Assembly (NCBI GenBank): GCA_904395815.1 | Contig: CAJFOC010000019.1 | Coordinates: 1 to 53,941 of the forward strand | From: an uncultured Holdemania sp. | Lineage (GTDB): Bacteria; Bacillota_I; Bacilli_A; Erysipelotrichales; Erysipelotrichaceae | DNA length: 53,941 bases | Direction: 5' to 3' | Part shown: piece after piece, positions 10,111 through 18,858 of the stretch | Layout: each line of letters opens with the position of its first letter | Numbering within the stretch: position 1 is the stretch's first letter | Position numbers and translations under genes: made by a program | The notes under the pieces: generated by a model | The model's database searches: none | What the model saw: only the letters and a program-made list of their open reading frames with translations | Told to the model about the DNA's origin: nothing

Positions 10111-11402
10111 GACAGTGTACTCCAGAACCGCTGCAGTTCAGCCAGCGCCTGCTTGCCATACGCTTCTTTCCGTTCACTTTTCTTCACCGGGCTCAGCAGC
10201 GGAAGAATGCCGAAATTCGCATTCATCGGCTGAAAATAACGGGCATCGGCATGCGTGATGTAGTGAGCCATGGCGCCGATCATGCAGGTGGAAGGAAACG
10301 GCTGCGGCGAAAGCCCCTGAACCAGCCGGGCGCATTGAATTCCGGCATTCAGCCCGCTGGCGGCCGATTCGATGTATCCTTCCACCCCGGTCATCTGCCC
10401 GGCAAACAGCAGATCCGCCCGTTTTTTTGTCTGCTGAGTCGGCTCCAGCAACAAAGGCGAATTGATGTAGCTGTTGCGGTGCATGACGCCGTAACGAACG
10501 ATCACGCACTGCTCCAGCCCCGGAATCATCCGCAGGATTCTTCGCTGTTCCGGCCAGGTCAGATGCGTCTGAAAGCCGACGATGTTGTACAGGCTGGCCG
10601 CCGCGTTGTCTTGTCTGAGCTGTACAACGGCATAGGGCCGCGGATGACCCGGTCTTTCCAGTCCTACCGGCTTCATCGGACCAAACAGCAGCGTCTTTTC
10701 TCCGCGCCGGGCCATCTCCTCAAACGGCATGCAGCCTTCAAAGTAGATTTCCTTCTCAAACTCCTTCAGCTCAACAGTCTGAGCGTGGATCAAAGCATCA
10801 TAAAACGCTTCAAATTCCTGGCGGGTCATCGGACAGTTGATGTAATCCGCTTCACCCTTATCATACCGCGACTTATAGTACGCTTTGGAAAAGTCGATGC
10901 TGTCCTTTTCAATAATCGGTGCGGCGGCATCGTAGAAATAAAACGATTCCTGCTGCAGAAACTCCCGGATGGAACGGCTTAGCGAGTCGCTGGTCAGCGG
11001 TCCGCTGGCAATGATGCAGGGACCCTCAGGAATCTTCTGCACCTCCTGGCGAACGACGGTAATTCGCGGATGAGCGCTGATGCGTTCGGTAACGGCACGG
11101 GAAAACCTCTCCCGGTCCACGGCTAAAGCGCTGCCGGCCGGCAGGCGATGCTCATCCGCCACCTGCATGATCAGCGATCCCAACCGGCACATTTCCTCTT
11201 TCAAAACGCCGACAGCATTGGTCAGCGCGTCTGAACGCAGCGAATTGGAACAGACCAGTTCGGCAAAATCGCCGGTTTTGTGCGCCGGCGTCATCCTGAC
11301 CGGCCGCATTTCCACCAGTCGAACCGCCACATCACGCTGTGCCAGCTGCCATGCCGCCTCACAACCAGCCAGTCCGGCGCCGACGACCGTAACCTCAGTC
11401 AT
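10095..11402 (-). CDS. trmFO: Methylenetetrahydrofolate-tRNA uracil-5 methyltransferase
   Basis: FAD- and folate-dependent enzyme making m5U54 in the T-loop of tRNA. Start at 11402 ([17 protein letters not shown]; 435 residues) with GGGAG upstream; this ATG overlaps the topA stop region by 8 bp. FAD dinucleotide motif GAGLAG at 8-13; also [13 protein letters not shown] and [17 protein letters not shown], both typical of the GidA-like small family. The 19 in-frame residues upstream are antisense-like sequence over topA and not family-like. Confidence 0.94.
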   Translation of the reverse strand: MTEVTVVGAGLAGCEAAWQLAQRDVAVRLVEMRPVRMTPAHKTGDFAELVCSNSLRSDALTNAVGVLKEEMCRLGSLIMQVADEHRLPAGSALAVDRERFSRAVTERISAHPRITVVRQEVQKIPEGPCIIASGPLTSDSLSRSIREFLQQESFYFYDAAAPIIEKDSIDFSKAYYKSRYDKGEADYINCPMTRQEFEAFYDALIHAQTVELKEFEKEIYFEGCMPFEEMARRGEKTLLFGPMKPVGLERPGHPRPYAVVQLRQDNAAASLYNIVGFQTHLTWPEQRRILRMIPGLEQCVIVRYGVMHRNSYINSPLLLEPTQQTKKRADLLFAGQMTGVEGYIESAASGLNAGIQCARLVQGLSPQPFPSTCMIGAMAHYITHADARYFQPMNANFGILPLLSPVKKSERKEAYGKQALAELQRFWSTLSWQKP

Positions 11403-13419
11403 CTTTCTTCGCTCCCCGCCGGCGGTAAGCCGGACGTTTTTCGCCTTCGATGTTTTCAATATGACGGCATTTCGGAAAATTGGAACAGCCGAGGAAGTAA
11501 TTGCCGTAACGGCTTTTGCGCTTCAGCAGTTCGCCGCCGCATTCCGGACAGATCTTTCCGGTCGGCTCCGGTTTCTCCTTGGCCGGATCTTCAATTTTAC
11601 GGGTATACTTGCATTCCGGATAGTTCAGACAGCTGATGAACTTGCCGAAGCGTCCCTGCCGGATCACCAGTTCGCCGCCGCATTCCGGACACTGCTCGCC
11701 AATCTTTTCCGGTTCCATCTTCTCCATGTTCTGATAAGCGTTATCGACCAGCGGTTCAAACTGATCGTAAAACTCCCGGAGCGCCTTGACATGATCCAGA
11801 TCGCCCTCCGCGATTTCATCCAGTTCGTTTTCCATGTTGGCGGTATATTTCACATTGATGATCTGACTGAAGTACTCATCCAGCTTTTCGCAGGTCAATA
11901 CTCCCTGTTCGGTCGGAAAGAATACCTTGGTCTTGCTGGATTCCGTCGCTTTGTCCAGCGTCACATAACCGCGCTGCTGAATCGTATCGATGATCATGGA
12001 ATAGGTGGAAGGACGCCCGATCCCCTGTTCTTCCATTTCCTTGATCAGCCGGGCTTCCGAATACCGTAACGGCGGTTCGGTAAAGTGCTGATTGCCCTGC
12101 AGCGACAATGGCGTACACTGCTGTCCCTCGCTGAGCTCCGGCAGCACCACATCCTTGCTCGTCTCGTATTCCGAGACCATTTTCAGATAGCCGTCGAAAG
12201 CCAGCTGCGTTCCGCTGGCATTGAAATCATACCCGTTGACCGAAAGCACGACGCTGACTGTATTGCTTTTGGACGGCGCCATCAATGAAGCCACGGCGCG
12301 GGCATAGATCAGCTTGTACAGTTTGTACTGATCGGCGGTCAGATATTTTTTTACCTGCTCCGGAGAATGATCCAGACTGGTAGGACGGATCGCCTCATGC
12401 GCGTCTTGCGAATTGTCGTCGTTTTTAACCTTGTATTTTCCCAGATATTCCTTTCCGAACTGCTGCACGATATAATCGTGAGCTGCCTCAATGAACAGAT
12501 TGCTCAGCCGGGTGGAATCGGTACGCATGTAGGTGATCAAGCCTTCGCTGTGATCTCCCAGCTCCACCCCCTCGTACAGCCGCTGTGCGATCTGCATCGT
12601 CCGTTTGGCGCTGAACCCCAGCTTCGTGGATGCTTCCTGCTGCAGCGTTGAGGTGATCAGCGGCGGTTTGGCTTCTTTTCGCCGCACCTGTTTTTTCAAA
12701 GAGGTAACGGTGAATTCTCCCTGACAGGCGGCCAGCGCCTGATCCGCTTCCTCCCGGGTATGAATTTCCGCTTTCTTGCCGTTGATCTTGGCCAGCGAAG
12801 CGCTGAATTCCTTCTGCTGCTCCTTGAATTTGGCATCCAGCGTCCAGTATTCCACCGGAACAAACGCCTTGATCTGTTTTTCCCGTTCCACAATCAGCTT
12901 CAACGCGACCGACTGCACCCGCCCGGCCGATTTGCTGCGAATTTTGGATTTGAGCAATTTGGACAGCTTAAAACCGATGATCCGATCCAGAATACGGCGC
13001 GTTTCCTGTGAATGCACAAGATCCATATCGATCTTACGCGGATGTTCAAAGGCATGCAGCACCGCATCCCGGGTAATTTCATTGAAAACTACCCGGTTGT
13101 TCTGATCGGTATCCAGATTCAGCTCGCTGGCCAGATGCCAGGAAATCGCTTCCCCCTCCCGGTCAGGGTCGGTCGCCAGATAGACATGATCTGCCTTCTT
13201 GGCCTTGGCTTTCAGTTCCTTGACCGTTTCTTTTTTATCGTCGCTGACCGTATAGGTCGGCTTGAAATTATCGCTGATATCCACTCCCAGGCCATCCTTG
13301 CCTTTGATCGCCAGATCCCGGATATGTCCTTTGGAGGAAACGACTTCATAATCGCTTCCCAAATATTTTTCAATCGTTTTTGATTTCGACGGTGATTCCA
13401 CAATGACCAGGTTCTTCAT
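11395..13419 (-). CDS. topA: DNA topoisomerase I
   Basis: Type IA topoisomerase relaxing negative supercoils. Toprim domain at the N-terminus ([15 protein letters not shown]; metal motif TDPDREGE 83-90), catalytic tyrosine Y297 in ITYMRTDS, and two C-terminal four-cysteine zinc ribbons ([12 protein letters not shown] and [12 protein letters not shown]). 674 residues from the start at 13419, chosen since AGGAGG sits 6 bp upstream; two earlier in-frame codons overlap that site. Start of a topA-trmFO-xerC unit. Confidence 0.95.
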   Translation of the reverse strand: MKNLVIVESPSKSKTIEKYLGSDYEVVSSKGHIRDLAIKGKDGLGVDISDNFKPTYTVSDDKKETVKELKAKAKKADHVYLATDPDREGEAISWHLASELNLDTDQNNRVVFNEITRDAVLHAFEHPRKIDMDLVHSQETRRILDRIIGFKLSKLLKSKIRSKSAGRVQSVALKLIVEREKQIKAFVPVEYWTLDAKFKEQQKEFSASLAKINGKKAEIHTREEADQALAACQGEFTVTSLKKQVRRKEAKPPLITSTLQQEASTKLGFSAKRTMQIAQRLYEGVELGDHSEGLITYMRTDSTRLSNLFIEAAHDYIVQQFGKEYLGKYKVKNDDNSQDAHEAIRPTSLDHSPEQVKKYLTADQYKLYKLIYARAVASLMAPSKSNTVSVVLSVNGYDFNASGTQLAFDGYLKMVSEYETSKDVVLPELSEGQQCTPLSLQGNQHFTEPPLRYSEARLIKEMEEQGIGRPSTYSMIIDTIQQRGYVTLDKATESSKTKVFFPTEQGVLTCEKLDEYFSQIINVKYTANMENELDEIAEGDLDHVKALREFYDQFEPLVDNAYQNMEKMEPEKIGEQCPECGGELVIRQGRFGKFISCLNYPECKYTRKIEDPAKEKPEPTGKICPECGGELLKRKSRYGNYFLGCSNFPKCRHIENIEGEKRPAYRRRGAKKDD

Positions 13420-13519
13420 CGTCATCCTCCTCACTGGTTCTGTTCTTTCTCGATTACAATATCCTATATTGCCATAACTTGTTGGAAATTACAAATATCT
13501 TTTCAAAAACCCGCAGATT

Positions 13520-14230
13520 TCACATTTTTAGCGGCAGAGCGCCTTCACAAAGCAGAAGATTGCAGCCGGCCCCGGCCGGATCCTGGTCGGGATAAGGCAG
13601 GCAATACACCGATTTTCCCAGCTCCAGCGCTTCATTGACGGTCAGCATCGTTCCGCTGCGGCAGGTGGCCTGCATCACCAGCACACAATCGCTCAAAGCG
13701 GCGATCAGCCGGTTGCGCCAGGGGAAATGATGCCGCAGCGGAGCGGTGAATCCCGGATACTCGCTGAGAATCAGCTGACGGCAAGATTGCGGCTCATACA
13801 GATCCCGGTTGCTCAGGGGATAAGGTCTTTTCAGACCACAGCCGGCAATGCCGATCGTTCTGCCGCCAGACCGCAAGGCGCTGCGGTGCGCGCAGCCGTC
13901 AATCCCGGCCGCCAGTCCGCTGACAACCACTTTTTCCCGCAGCCGCAGACAGACCTGTTCCGTCGCCTGCAATCCCCGCGCAACCGCCTTGCGTGAACCG
14001 ACAATGCCGACCGACGGACAGGATGCCAGGCTCAGATTGCCGCGATAAAACAGAATCCAGGGCGGAAAACGCAGCTGCCGCAGACGGGCAGGATAATGGG
14101 GATCCGCCCAGGTAACAAATTGTTCATCACCTGGGATTGCAGGGGGCTTCTCCCCGCGCCGCAGCGCTTCGGTCATCGCCTCCCATTCACCATGATAGCG
14201 ATGAGCCAGGGCGTGAATGGTTTCTCTCAT
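13520..14230 (-). CDS. dprA: DNA-processing protein DprA, short form
   Basis: Loads RecA onto incoming single-stranded DNA during transformation (family role). Rossmann-like core seen: FYRGNLSL, GIVGSRKAVARG, VVSGLAAGIDGCAH, GRTIGIAGCGL, and LILSEYPGFTAP. Start at 14230 (236 residues) preceded by GGAGG; 38 further in-frame codons have no such site. It is shorter than B. subtilis DprA (about 297): the N-terminal SAM-like region is reduced and the C-terminal winged helix is missing. It follows rnhB by 86 bp. Confidence 0.9.
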   Translation of the reverse strand: MRETIHALAHRYHGEWEAMTEALRRGEKPPAIPGDEQFVTWADPHYPARLRQLRFPPWILFYRGNLSLASCPSVGIVGSRKAVARGLQATEQVCLRLREKVVVSGLAAGIDGCAHRSALRSGGRTIGIAGCGLKRPYPLSNRDLYEPQSCRQLILSEYPGFTAPLRHHFPWRNRLIAALSDCVLVMQATCRSGTMLTVNEALELGKSVYCLPYPDQDPAGAGCNLLLCEGALPLKM

Positions 14231-14316
14231 AGCATAACCCTCCTGTCCAAGATATACGCAGAGTTTTTCTCTTTCCTGAAAACAGATCGTAAAAAAAGGA
14301 TCCCGGCGAAAAATTT

Positions 14317-14940
14317 TCAGTCGAGATCCAGAGTCAGCTGACATCGCCGGGCTACCGGACCGTATGTCATTCGATAGATGGGAAGCAGCGGCAGCTGCTG
14401 CAAGACCGCCAGATGTTCTCGGGTCGGATATCCCTTATGACGGCGAAACCCATATTGCGGATAAAGATGATCATAGCCCATCATGATATGATCGCGAACG
14501 ACCTTGGCCAGAATGCTGCCGGCGGCAATGGACAGGCTTTTCTGATCTCCCTTGACGATCGGTATGACCGGTTTGCCGCAATGCGGCAAGGGCATCGCAT
14601 CTGTCAGCACCGCTTCACAATCCAGTTCGGCAGCGATCTGTTCCATCGCCTGCTGCGTAGCGCGGTAAATGTTCAGTTCGTCAATCTGCCGCGGTGAAAC
14701 GATGATGATTTTCCAGCTTTCAGCCTGCTGCACAATACGCCGAAACAGCTGAAGCCGCTTTTTCTCGCTGAGCGCCTTGGAATCGTAGATTTCATGATCT
14801 TCCGTACCGGGCGCAAATACCACGCCGGCAACCACCAGCGGTCCGGCAATCGGTCCCCGGCCCGCCTCGTCAATCCCAACGACCCGCTGATGACGCTGCC
14901 AGTAAGGCAGCTCATACTCATATCCGGCTTCCTTATTCAT
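14317..14940 (-). CDS. rnhB: Ribonuclease HII
   Basis: Removes ribonucleotides and RNA primers from DNA-RNA hybrids. Signature VGIDEAGRGPIAGPLV, with catalytic D24 and E25; GDQKSLSIAAGSILAKV later in the protein. 207 residues from 14940 (GGGAG 8 bp upstream, overlapping the ylqF stop by 8 bp). Order ylqF-rnhB-dprA-topA matches B. subtilis. Confidence 0.95.
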   Translation of the reverse strand: MNKEAGYEYELPYWQRHQRVVGIDEAGRGPIAGPLVVAGVVFAPGTEDHEIYDSKALSEKKRLQLFRRIVQQAESWKIIIVSPRQIDELNIYRATQQAMEQIAAELDCEAVLTDAMPLPHCGKPVIPIVKGDQKSLSIAAGSILAKVVRDHIMMGYDHLYPQYGFRRHKGYPTREHLAVLQQLPLLPIYRMTYGPVARRCQLTLDLD

Positions 14941-15805
14941 CCGGCTGCTCCCAGCTGATCGGTCCCAGTCTGTCATTTTTCAGCTCCGCCAGCAGCGTCT
15001 CCATCGCCCTTTTTTCATCCGGCTCCCCGCGGCTGTTGACAAAATGACGGGCTTCTGCAATCTGGCTGAGTATCTGCCACGGCGATTCCGCCAGCGATTC
15101 CAGATAATACCGTTCCTTCAGTTTCTGCGGACAATGCGCCGACAGCCAGCGCAGCGCATAATCCGCCACTTCCTCCTGCGGCAGAATTTCCTGACGGATG
15201 GCGCCGGTCAGCGCCAGATGCAGCCCCACCGTTTCTTCTTCAAATTTGGGCCACAGCACCCCCGGGGTATCCAGCAGTTCCAGATCCCGATTTAACTTCA
15301 CCCATTGCAGCGCCCGGGTTACTCCCGGCCGATCGGCCGTCTGGGCAATTTTCTTACCGGCCAGCCGGTTGATCATAGTGGATTTGCCAACATTGGGAAT
15401 GCCGGCCACCATAGCCCGGATTGCCCGCGGCCGGATGCCGCGGCGCGCCATACGCTCCAGCTTCTGCTGCATGACTTCACGGGCGGTCTGAGTCAGCTCG
15501 CCGACAAAAGCGTCGTGTACCAGATCCAGCGCCAGCACACGGGTCTGCGGACCGCTCAGCGCCTCGATCCATTGCCGGGTTATCTGCGGATCGCCCTTAT
15601 CTTTTTTGGACAGGATGATCAGCCGCGGCTTGTTCTGAATCAGTTCATCGAGCATCGGATTGCGTGAAGAACGGGGAATCCGGCAATCACGCAGTTCAAT
15701 GACCATGTCGACCAGCTTCAGACTTTCCTGCATCTGACGCCGGGCCTTGGCCATGTGGCCGGGAAACCACTGAATTGCGGTTCTGGCCGGTGATTTGTGA
15801 TCCAT
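14933..15805 (-). CDS. ylqF: Ribosome biogenesis GTPase RbgA/YlqF
   Basis: Circularly permuted GTPase needed for late 50S assembly. IQWFPGHMAKA at the N-terminus is the family hallmark; the G-motifs occur in permuted order: G4 as LSKKD, then G1 as GIPNVGKSTMINRLAG, then G3 as DTPGVL. 290 residues from 15805 (GGAGG upstream); the 35 residues upstream in frame lie across the 3' end of lepB and are not family-like. Confidence 0.94.
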   Translation of the reverse strand: MDHKSPARTAIQWFPGHMAKARRQMQESLKLVDMVIELRDCRIPRSSRNPMLDELIQNKPRLIILSKKDKGDPQITRQWIEALSGPQTRVLALDLVHDAFVGELTQTAREVMQQKLERMARRGIRPRAIRAMVAGIPNVGKSTMINRLAGKKIAQTADRPGVTRALQWVKLNRDLELLDTPGVLWPKFEEETVGLHLALTGAIRQEILPQEEVADYALRWLSAHCPQKLKERYYLESLAESPWQILSQIAEARHFVNSRGEPDEKRAMETLLAELKNDRLGPISWEQPDE

Positions 15806-15830
15806 ATTCCTTACCCTCCTTCTTTTCTTT

Positions 15831-16391
15831 TCAATAGATGCCAAACCACTGAAACGGAAACAGCACAACAACATCCTTGGCTTTGATCTGATCCAGCTTG
15901 AACGCTCCATAACGCCGTGAATCGCTGGAATACGGCCGGTTGTCTCCCATCAGAAAGACCTCATCCATTCCCAGCGTAACCGGTCCGAAATCCGCGGTAA
16001 AGCTGCCCTCACGGCTCTGACTGGCACGATATTCGCTGTCCAGAAACGGTTCCTCTACAACCTCGCCATTGATCAGCAGCTGATCTTCGCGAACTTCCAC
16101 CGTTTCCCCAGGCAAACCGATGACTCGCTTCACCAGGTACTCATCCCGCTCTTCGATATAGACGATGGCGATGTCAAAACGCTGCAGTCCCTGCAGACGA
16201 AGCGTCAGAATATTGGAAAATCCGACTGAGCCATCGTGAAGAATCGGATACATCGAATCGCCTTCCACCCGTACCGGCCGGATCAGAAACTGCGTACACA
16301 GAAATACAGCAACGGCGCTGATCAGCAGCATTTTGAGAAAATCCAGAATTTCTTTTCCCCAGTTGACAGACTCCTTTTTCTTTTCTTCCAT
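15831..16391 (-). CDS. lepB: Signal peptidase I
   Basis: Membrane Ser/Lys protease removing signal peptides. One N-terminal membrane helix (about 18-36) with the catalytic domain outside: S46 in GDSMYP, K88 in YLVKRVIGLPGE, and the GDNRPYSSDSR box near the C-terminus. 186 residues. AGGAGG lies 7 bp upstream of the ATG. It sits between rplS (with a hairpin terminator between) and ylqF. Confidence 0.95.
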   Translation of the reverse strand: MEEKKKESVNWGKEILDFLKMLLISAVAVFLCTQFLIRPVRVEGDSMYPILHDGSVGFSNILTLRLQGLQRFDIAIVYIEERDEYLVKRVIGLPGETVEVREDQLLINGEVVEEPFLDSEYRASQSREGSFTADFGPVTLGMDEVFLMGDNRPYSSDSRRYGAFKLDQIKAKDVVVLFPFQWFGIY

Positions 16392-16411
16392 GCCGGAACC
16401 TCCTGTTGATA

Positions 16412-16438
16412 TAAAGAAAAAGCCGGAAACTTCCGGCT
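16412..16438 (-). terminator. Hairpin terminator/attenuator between rplS and lepB
   Basis: Minus strand AGCCGGAA-GT-TTCCGGCT then TTTTTCTTTAT, immediately after the rplS stop. As lepB has no clear promoter of its own, this is probably a leaky terminator that lowers lepB expression relative to rplS. Confidence 0.7.
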
Positions 16439-16442
16439 TCGA

Positions 16443-16790
16443 CTAGCGAATTTCCTTGATACGAGCAGCTTTGCCGGACAGACCGCGCAGATAGAACAGC
16501 TTGCTTCTTCTGACCTTACCTCTGCGGACAACCGTAATCTTATCAATGATCGGCGAATGCAGAGGGAACGTTCTTTCCACTCCGACACCGCTGGAAATCT
16601 TCCGGACGGTAAAGGTTTCGGCAATGCCGCTGCCCTTTTTGGCAATAACCAAGCCTTCGAAAGCCTGGATACGGGACTTGTCGCCTTCTTTGATTTTGAC
16701 GTCAACCCGCACTGTGCATCCCGGACGGAAATCAGGAATGTCCTTGCGGAGCTGATCTCTGGTGATTTCATTGACTAAATTCAGATTCAT
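16443..16790 (-). CDS. rplS: 50S ribosomal protein L19
   Basis: 115 residues, standard L19: [57 protein letters not shown] and [20 protein letters not shown]. Located at the 30S-50S interface (family knowledge). It has its own strong promoter over the trmD 3' end. Confidence 0.97.
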   Translation of the reverse strand: MNLNLVNEITRDQLRKDIPDFRPGCTVRVDVKIKEGDKSRIQAFEGLVIAKKGSGIAETFTVRKISSGVGVERTFPLHSPIIDKITVVRRGKVRRSKLFYLRGLSGKAARIKEIR

Positions 16791-16867
16791 GTTCCTTCTC
16801 CTTATCTATCTGTTGATCCGGTGTTCATTCATTCTCTGGAATCAGCGGAACACGGACGCTATTAAGC
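16791..16867 (-). promoter_or_regulatory. rplS leader, candidate L19 leader RNA
   Basis: The approx. 77-nt leader can fold TCCGTGTTC against GAACACCGGA with one bulge, just before the AAGGAGAAGG ribosome-binding site. Firmicutes L19 leaders are known autoregulatory elements in this position; identity here needs a covariance-model match. Confidence 0.4.
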
Positions 16868-16873
16868 TGTATT

Positions 16874-16902
16874 ACTATAACACAAGACGGCCGGTTATTC
16901 AA
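16874..16902 (-). promoter_or_regulatory. Promoter for rplS
   Basis: Minus strand TTGAAT (16897-16902), 17 bp, TATAGT (16874-16879) with an extended TGT. It lies on the last codons of trmD. Confidence 0.65.
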
Positions 16903-17644
16903 CTGTTTTTTCATCTGGAAGAACGTTTTCTTCCTGAAGCACTTCCTCCATCAGACGTTGTTCTTCCAGTGTCCAGACACGGTTTTTTAGCAGATCCGGC
17001 CGGACCCGAAGCGTCAGCCGCAGCGACTCTTTCAATCGGAACTGACGGATTTTTTCATGATGCCCGGAAAGCAGCACTTCCGGAACACGATGTCCCTTAT
17101 AGTCTGCCGGACGAGTATATTGAGGGTATTCCAGCAATCCGTTTTCAAACGATTCATCCAGATGGCTCTGTTCGGTAATGACCCCGTCTACTAACCGTGT
17201 CACCGCATCGCTGATGACCATGGCGGCAATTTCCCCGCCGGTCAGCACATAGTCGCCAATGCTGACCTCGTCATCGACAAACTCCCGAATCCGGGCATCC
17301 AGTCCTTCATAATGTCCGCACAGCAGAATCAGATGCTGCTCCTGAACCAGTTCATGCGCCATGGCCTGATCGAACCGGCGGCCGGTAGGTCCCATCAGCA
17401 ATACCCGGCTGTTCTCTGTACGAAGGCTGTCCACACAATCCAGCACCGGCTGGCATTTCATGATCATTCCCTGGCCGCCGCCAAAAGGGTATTCATCCAC
17501 GCGGCGATGCCTGTCGTCGGTAAATTCCCGGATATCCACCGCTTCCATCTGCACAAGCTCTTTCAGACGGGCCTTTTTGATGATGGACGTATTCATGAAT
17601 CCGTCAAACATTTCCGGAAACAGCGTCAGAATGGAGATTCTCAT
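16895..17644 (-). CDS. trmD: tRNA (guanine-37-N1)-methyltransferase
   Basis: SPOUT methyltransferase making m1G37, preventing frameshifts. Sequence shows MRISILTLFPEMF, LLCGHYEGLDARI and the trefoil-knot SAM site IGDYVLTGGEIAAMV. 249 residues. ATG overlaps the rimM stop as ATGA, so the two are translationally coupled. Confidence 0.96.
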   Translation of the reverse strand: MRISILTLFPEMFDGFMNTSIIKKARLKELVQMEAVDIREFTDDRHRRVDEYPFGGGQGMIMKCQPVLDCVDSLRTENSRVLLMGPTGRRFDQAMAHELVQEQHLILLCGHYEGLDARIREFVDDEVSIGDYVLTGGEIAAMVISDAVTRLVDGVITEQSHLDESFENGLLEYPQYTRPADYKGHRVPEVLLSGHHEKIRQFRLKESLRLTLRVRPDLLKNRVWTLEEQRLMEEVLQEENVLPDEKTVE

Positions 17645-18147
17645 AACAATCCCTCGATCGGCTTCAGCGTAATGGTCCCCCGCTGCAGATCCACCGCCTC
17701 AACAAAGGCTTCCACATAGGGAACCAATGCTTCCGTACCGTCAGGCTTACGTAAACGGATCAGGTTGTGAGCCGCGGAAGACTCCATCCGCACCACGGTC
17801 CCCAGCCGCTGACCTTGCGGATCCAGCGCCTGAAGTCCTTTCAGCTGAAAGAAATAATACGATCCTTCAGGCAGCGGAGGCAGCGAATCCTGATCTACCG
17901 CCAGCAGTGCGCCCTTCATGAATTCTACCTCGTTGATATTGTCATAACCGTCAAAACGAATCAGAAACATTCCCTTGTGTTCTCTGGCTGAGGCGACCGT
18001 TACCGCATGCCGCTGATTTCCTGTTCGCAAAAACAACGCTCTTCCCGGCGCAAAACGTTCTTCCGGAAAATCGGTATCGGCGATGACCTTCACCTCGCCC
18101 CGGATTCCAAACGTGTTGACAACCCGGCCGATAATCAATTCTTTCAT
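17641..18147 (-). CDS. rimM: 16S rRNA processing protein RimM
   Basis: Assists 30S head maturation by binding S19. N-terminal RimM barrel (IIGRVVNTFGIRGEVKV) and PRC-barrel C-terminus (SSAAHNLIRL, LVPYVEAFVEAVD). 168 residues from 18147, GGGAG 9 bp upstream; 13 further in-frame codons overlap the terminator hairpin before it and are discarded. Confidence 0.94.
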   Translation of the reverse strand: MKELIIGRVVNTFGIRGEVKVIADTDFPEERFAPGRALFLRTGNQRHAVTVASAREHKGMFLIRFDGYDNINEVEFMKGALLAVDQDSLPPLPEGSYYFFQLKGLQALDPQGQRLGTVVRMESSAAHNLIRLRKPDGTEALVPYVEAFVEAVDLQRGTITLKPIEGLL

Positions 18148-18165
18148 GCCGCTCACTCCCTTCTT

Positions 18166-18192
18166 TAAAAAAGGATGCCGGCGCATCCTTTT
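18166..18192 (-). terminator. Hairpin terminator/attenuator between khpA and rimM
   Basis: Minus strand AAAGGATGC-GCCG-GCATCCTTT followed by a T run, just after the khpA stop and 18 bp before rimM. Likely reduces read-through from rpsP-khpA into rimM-trmD. Confidence 0.75.
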
Positions 18193-18193
18193 C

Positions 18194-18448
18194 TCAATAC
18201 GATTCGAATTTAACCGTGATTCGCTTATGCTGAATCCGGGCCGGAATATTCATCAGCTGCCGCAGAGCCGAAGCCATGCTTCCCTGACGGCCGATCAGCC
18301 GGGCAACATCCTCGCTCTTGGCATACACCACCAGCAGAATCTCGTTATCATTCAGACTGGGCAGAGTTTTTACCGTGATGCTCTGCGGATCTTCCGCCAT
18401 CGGCTTGACCAGATTCAGCAGAACGTTTTCCAGATCGATTTCAGCCAT
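18194..18448 (-). CDS. khpA: KH-domain RNA-binding protein KhpA
   Basis: Small single-KH protein (YlqC/KhpA) that with KhpB/Jag affects cell elongation and division mRNAs in Firmicutes. 84 residues; the KH nucleic-acid loop is GRQG in VARLIGRQGSMASALRQL. It lies 3 bp after rpsP, its conserved position. Confidence 0.93.
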   Translation of the reverse strand: MAEIDLENVLLNLVKPMAEDPQSITVKTLPSLNDNEILLVVYAKSEDVARLIGRQGSMASALRQLMNIPARIQHKRITVKFESY

Positions 18449-18451
18449 GTG

Positions 18452-18724
18452 TTACTTCGCGTTTTTTTCTTCGTGGAAACGCTTCATGAGTCCTTCTTTG
18501 GACAGGATGTTGCGAACGGTATCCGAAGGCTGAGCTCCATTCTTCAGCCACTTCATCGCCAGCTCGGCATCGACTTTGACCGTTGCCGGATTGGTTGTCG
18601 GATTGTAATATCCGATCGTTTCAATCGAACGTCCGTCTCTTGGGAAGCGGGAATCCGCCGCCACAATTCTATAAAACGGAGCCTTCTTGGCACCCATTCT
18701 CTTTAAGCGCAGTTTTACAGCCAT
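18452..18724 (-). CDS. rpsP: 30S ribosomal protein S16
   Basis: 90 residues, standard S16: [21 protein letters not shown] and [19 protein letters not shown] precedes the ATG. First gene of rpsP-khpA-rimM-trmD and driven by the best promoter in this region. Confidence 0.97.
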   Translation of the reverse strand: MAVKLRLKRMGAKKAPFYRIVAADSRFPRDGRSIETIGYYNPTTNPATVKVDAELAMKWLKNGAQPSDTVRNILSKEGLMKRFHEEKNAK

Positions 18725-18754
18725 GTGTTCATTCCTCCTAAAAATTACTCACTC

Positions 18755-18782
18755 ATCATACCACAAAACCTTATCCTGTCAA
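18755..18782 (-). promoter_or_regulatory. Strong promoter for rpsP operon
   Basis: Minus strand consensus TTGACA (18777-18782), 16 bp, TATGAT (18755-18760) with extended TGG. The predicted start lies about 24 bp before the rpsP ATG. Confidence 0.8.
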
Positions 18783-18811
18783 GCATTTTTACTTCACACC
18801 TTCAATTTCGG

Positions 18812-18844
18812 TAAAAAAAGTCTGCGCTGAGTTCAGCACAGACT
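18812..18844 (-). terminator. Intrinsic terminator after ffh
   Basis: Minus strand AGTCTGTGCTG-AACT-CAGCGCAGACT (one G-U) followed by seven T, 15 bp after the ffh stop. Confidence 0.9.
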
Positions 18845-18858
18845 CCTATCAAATCCGG

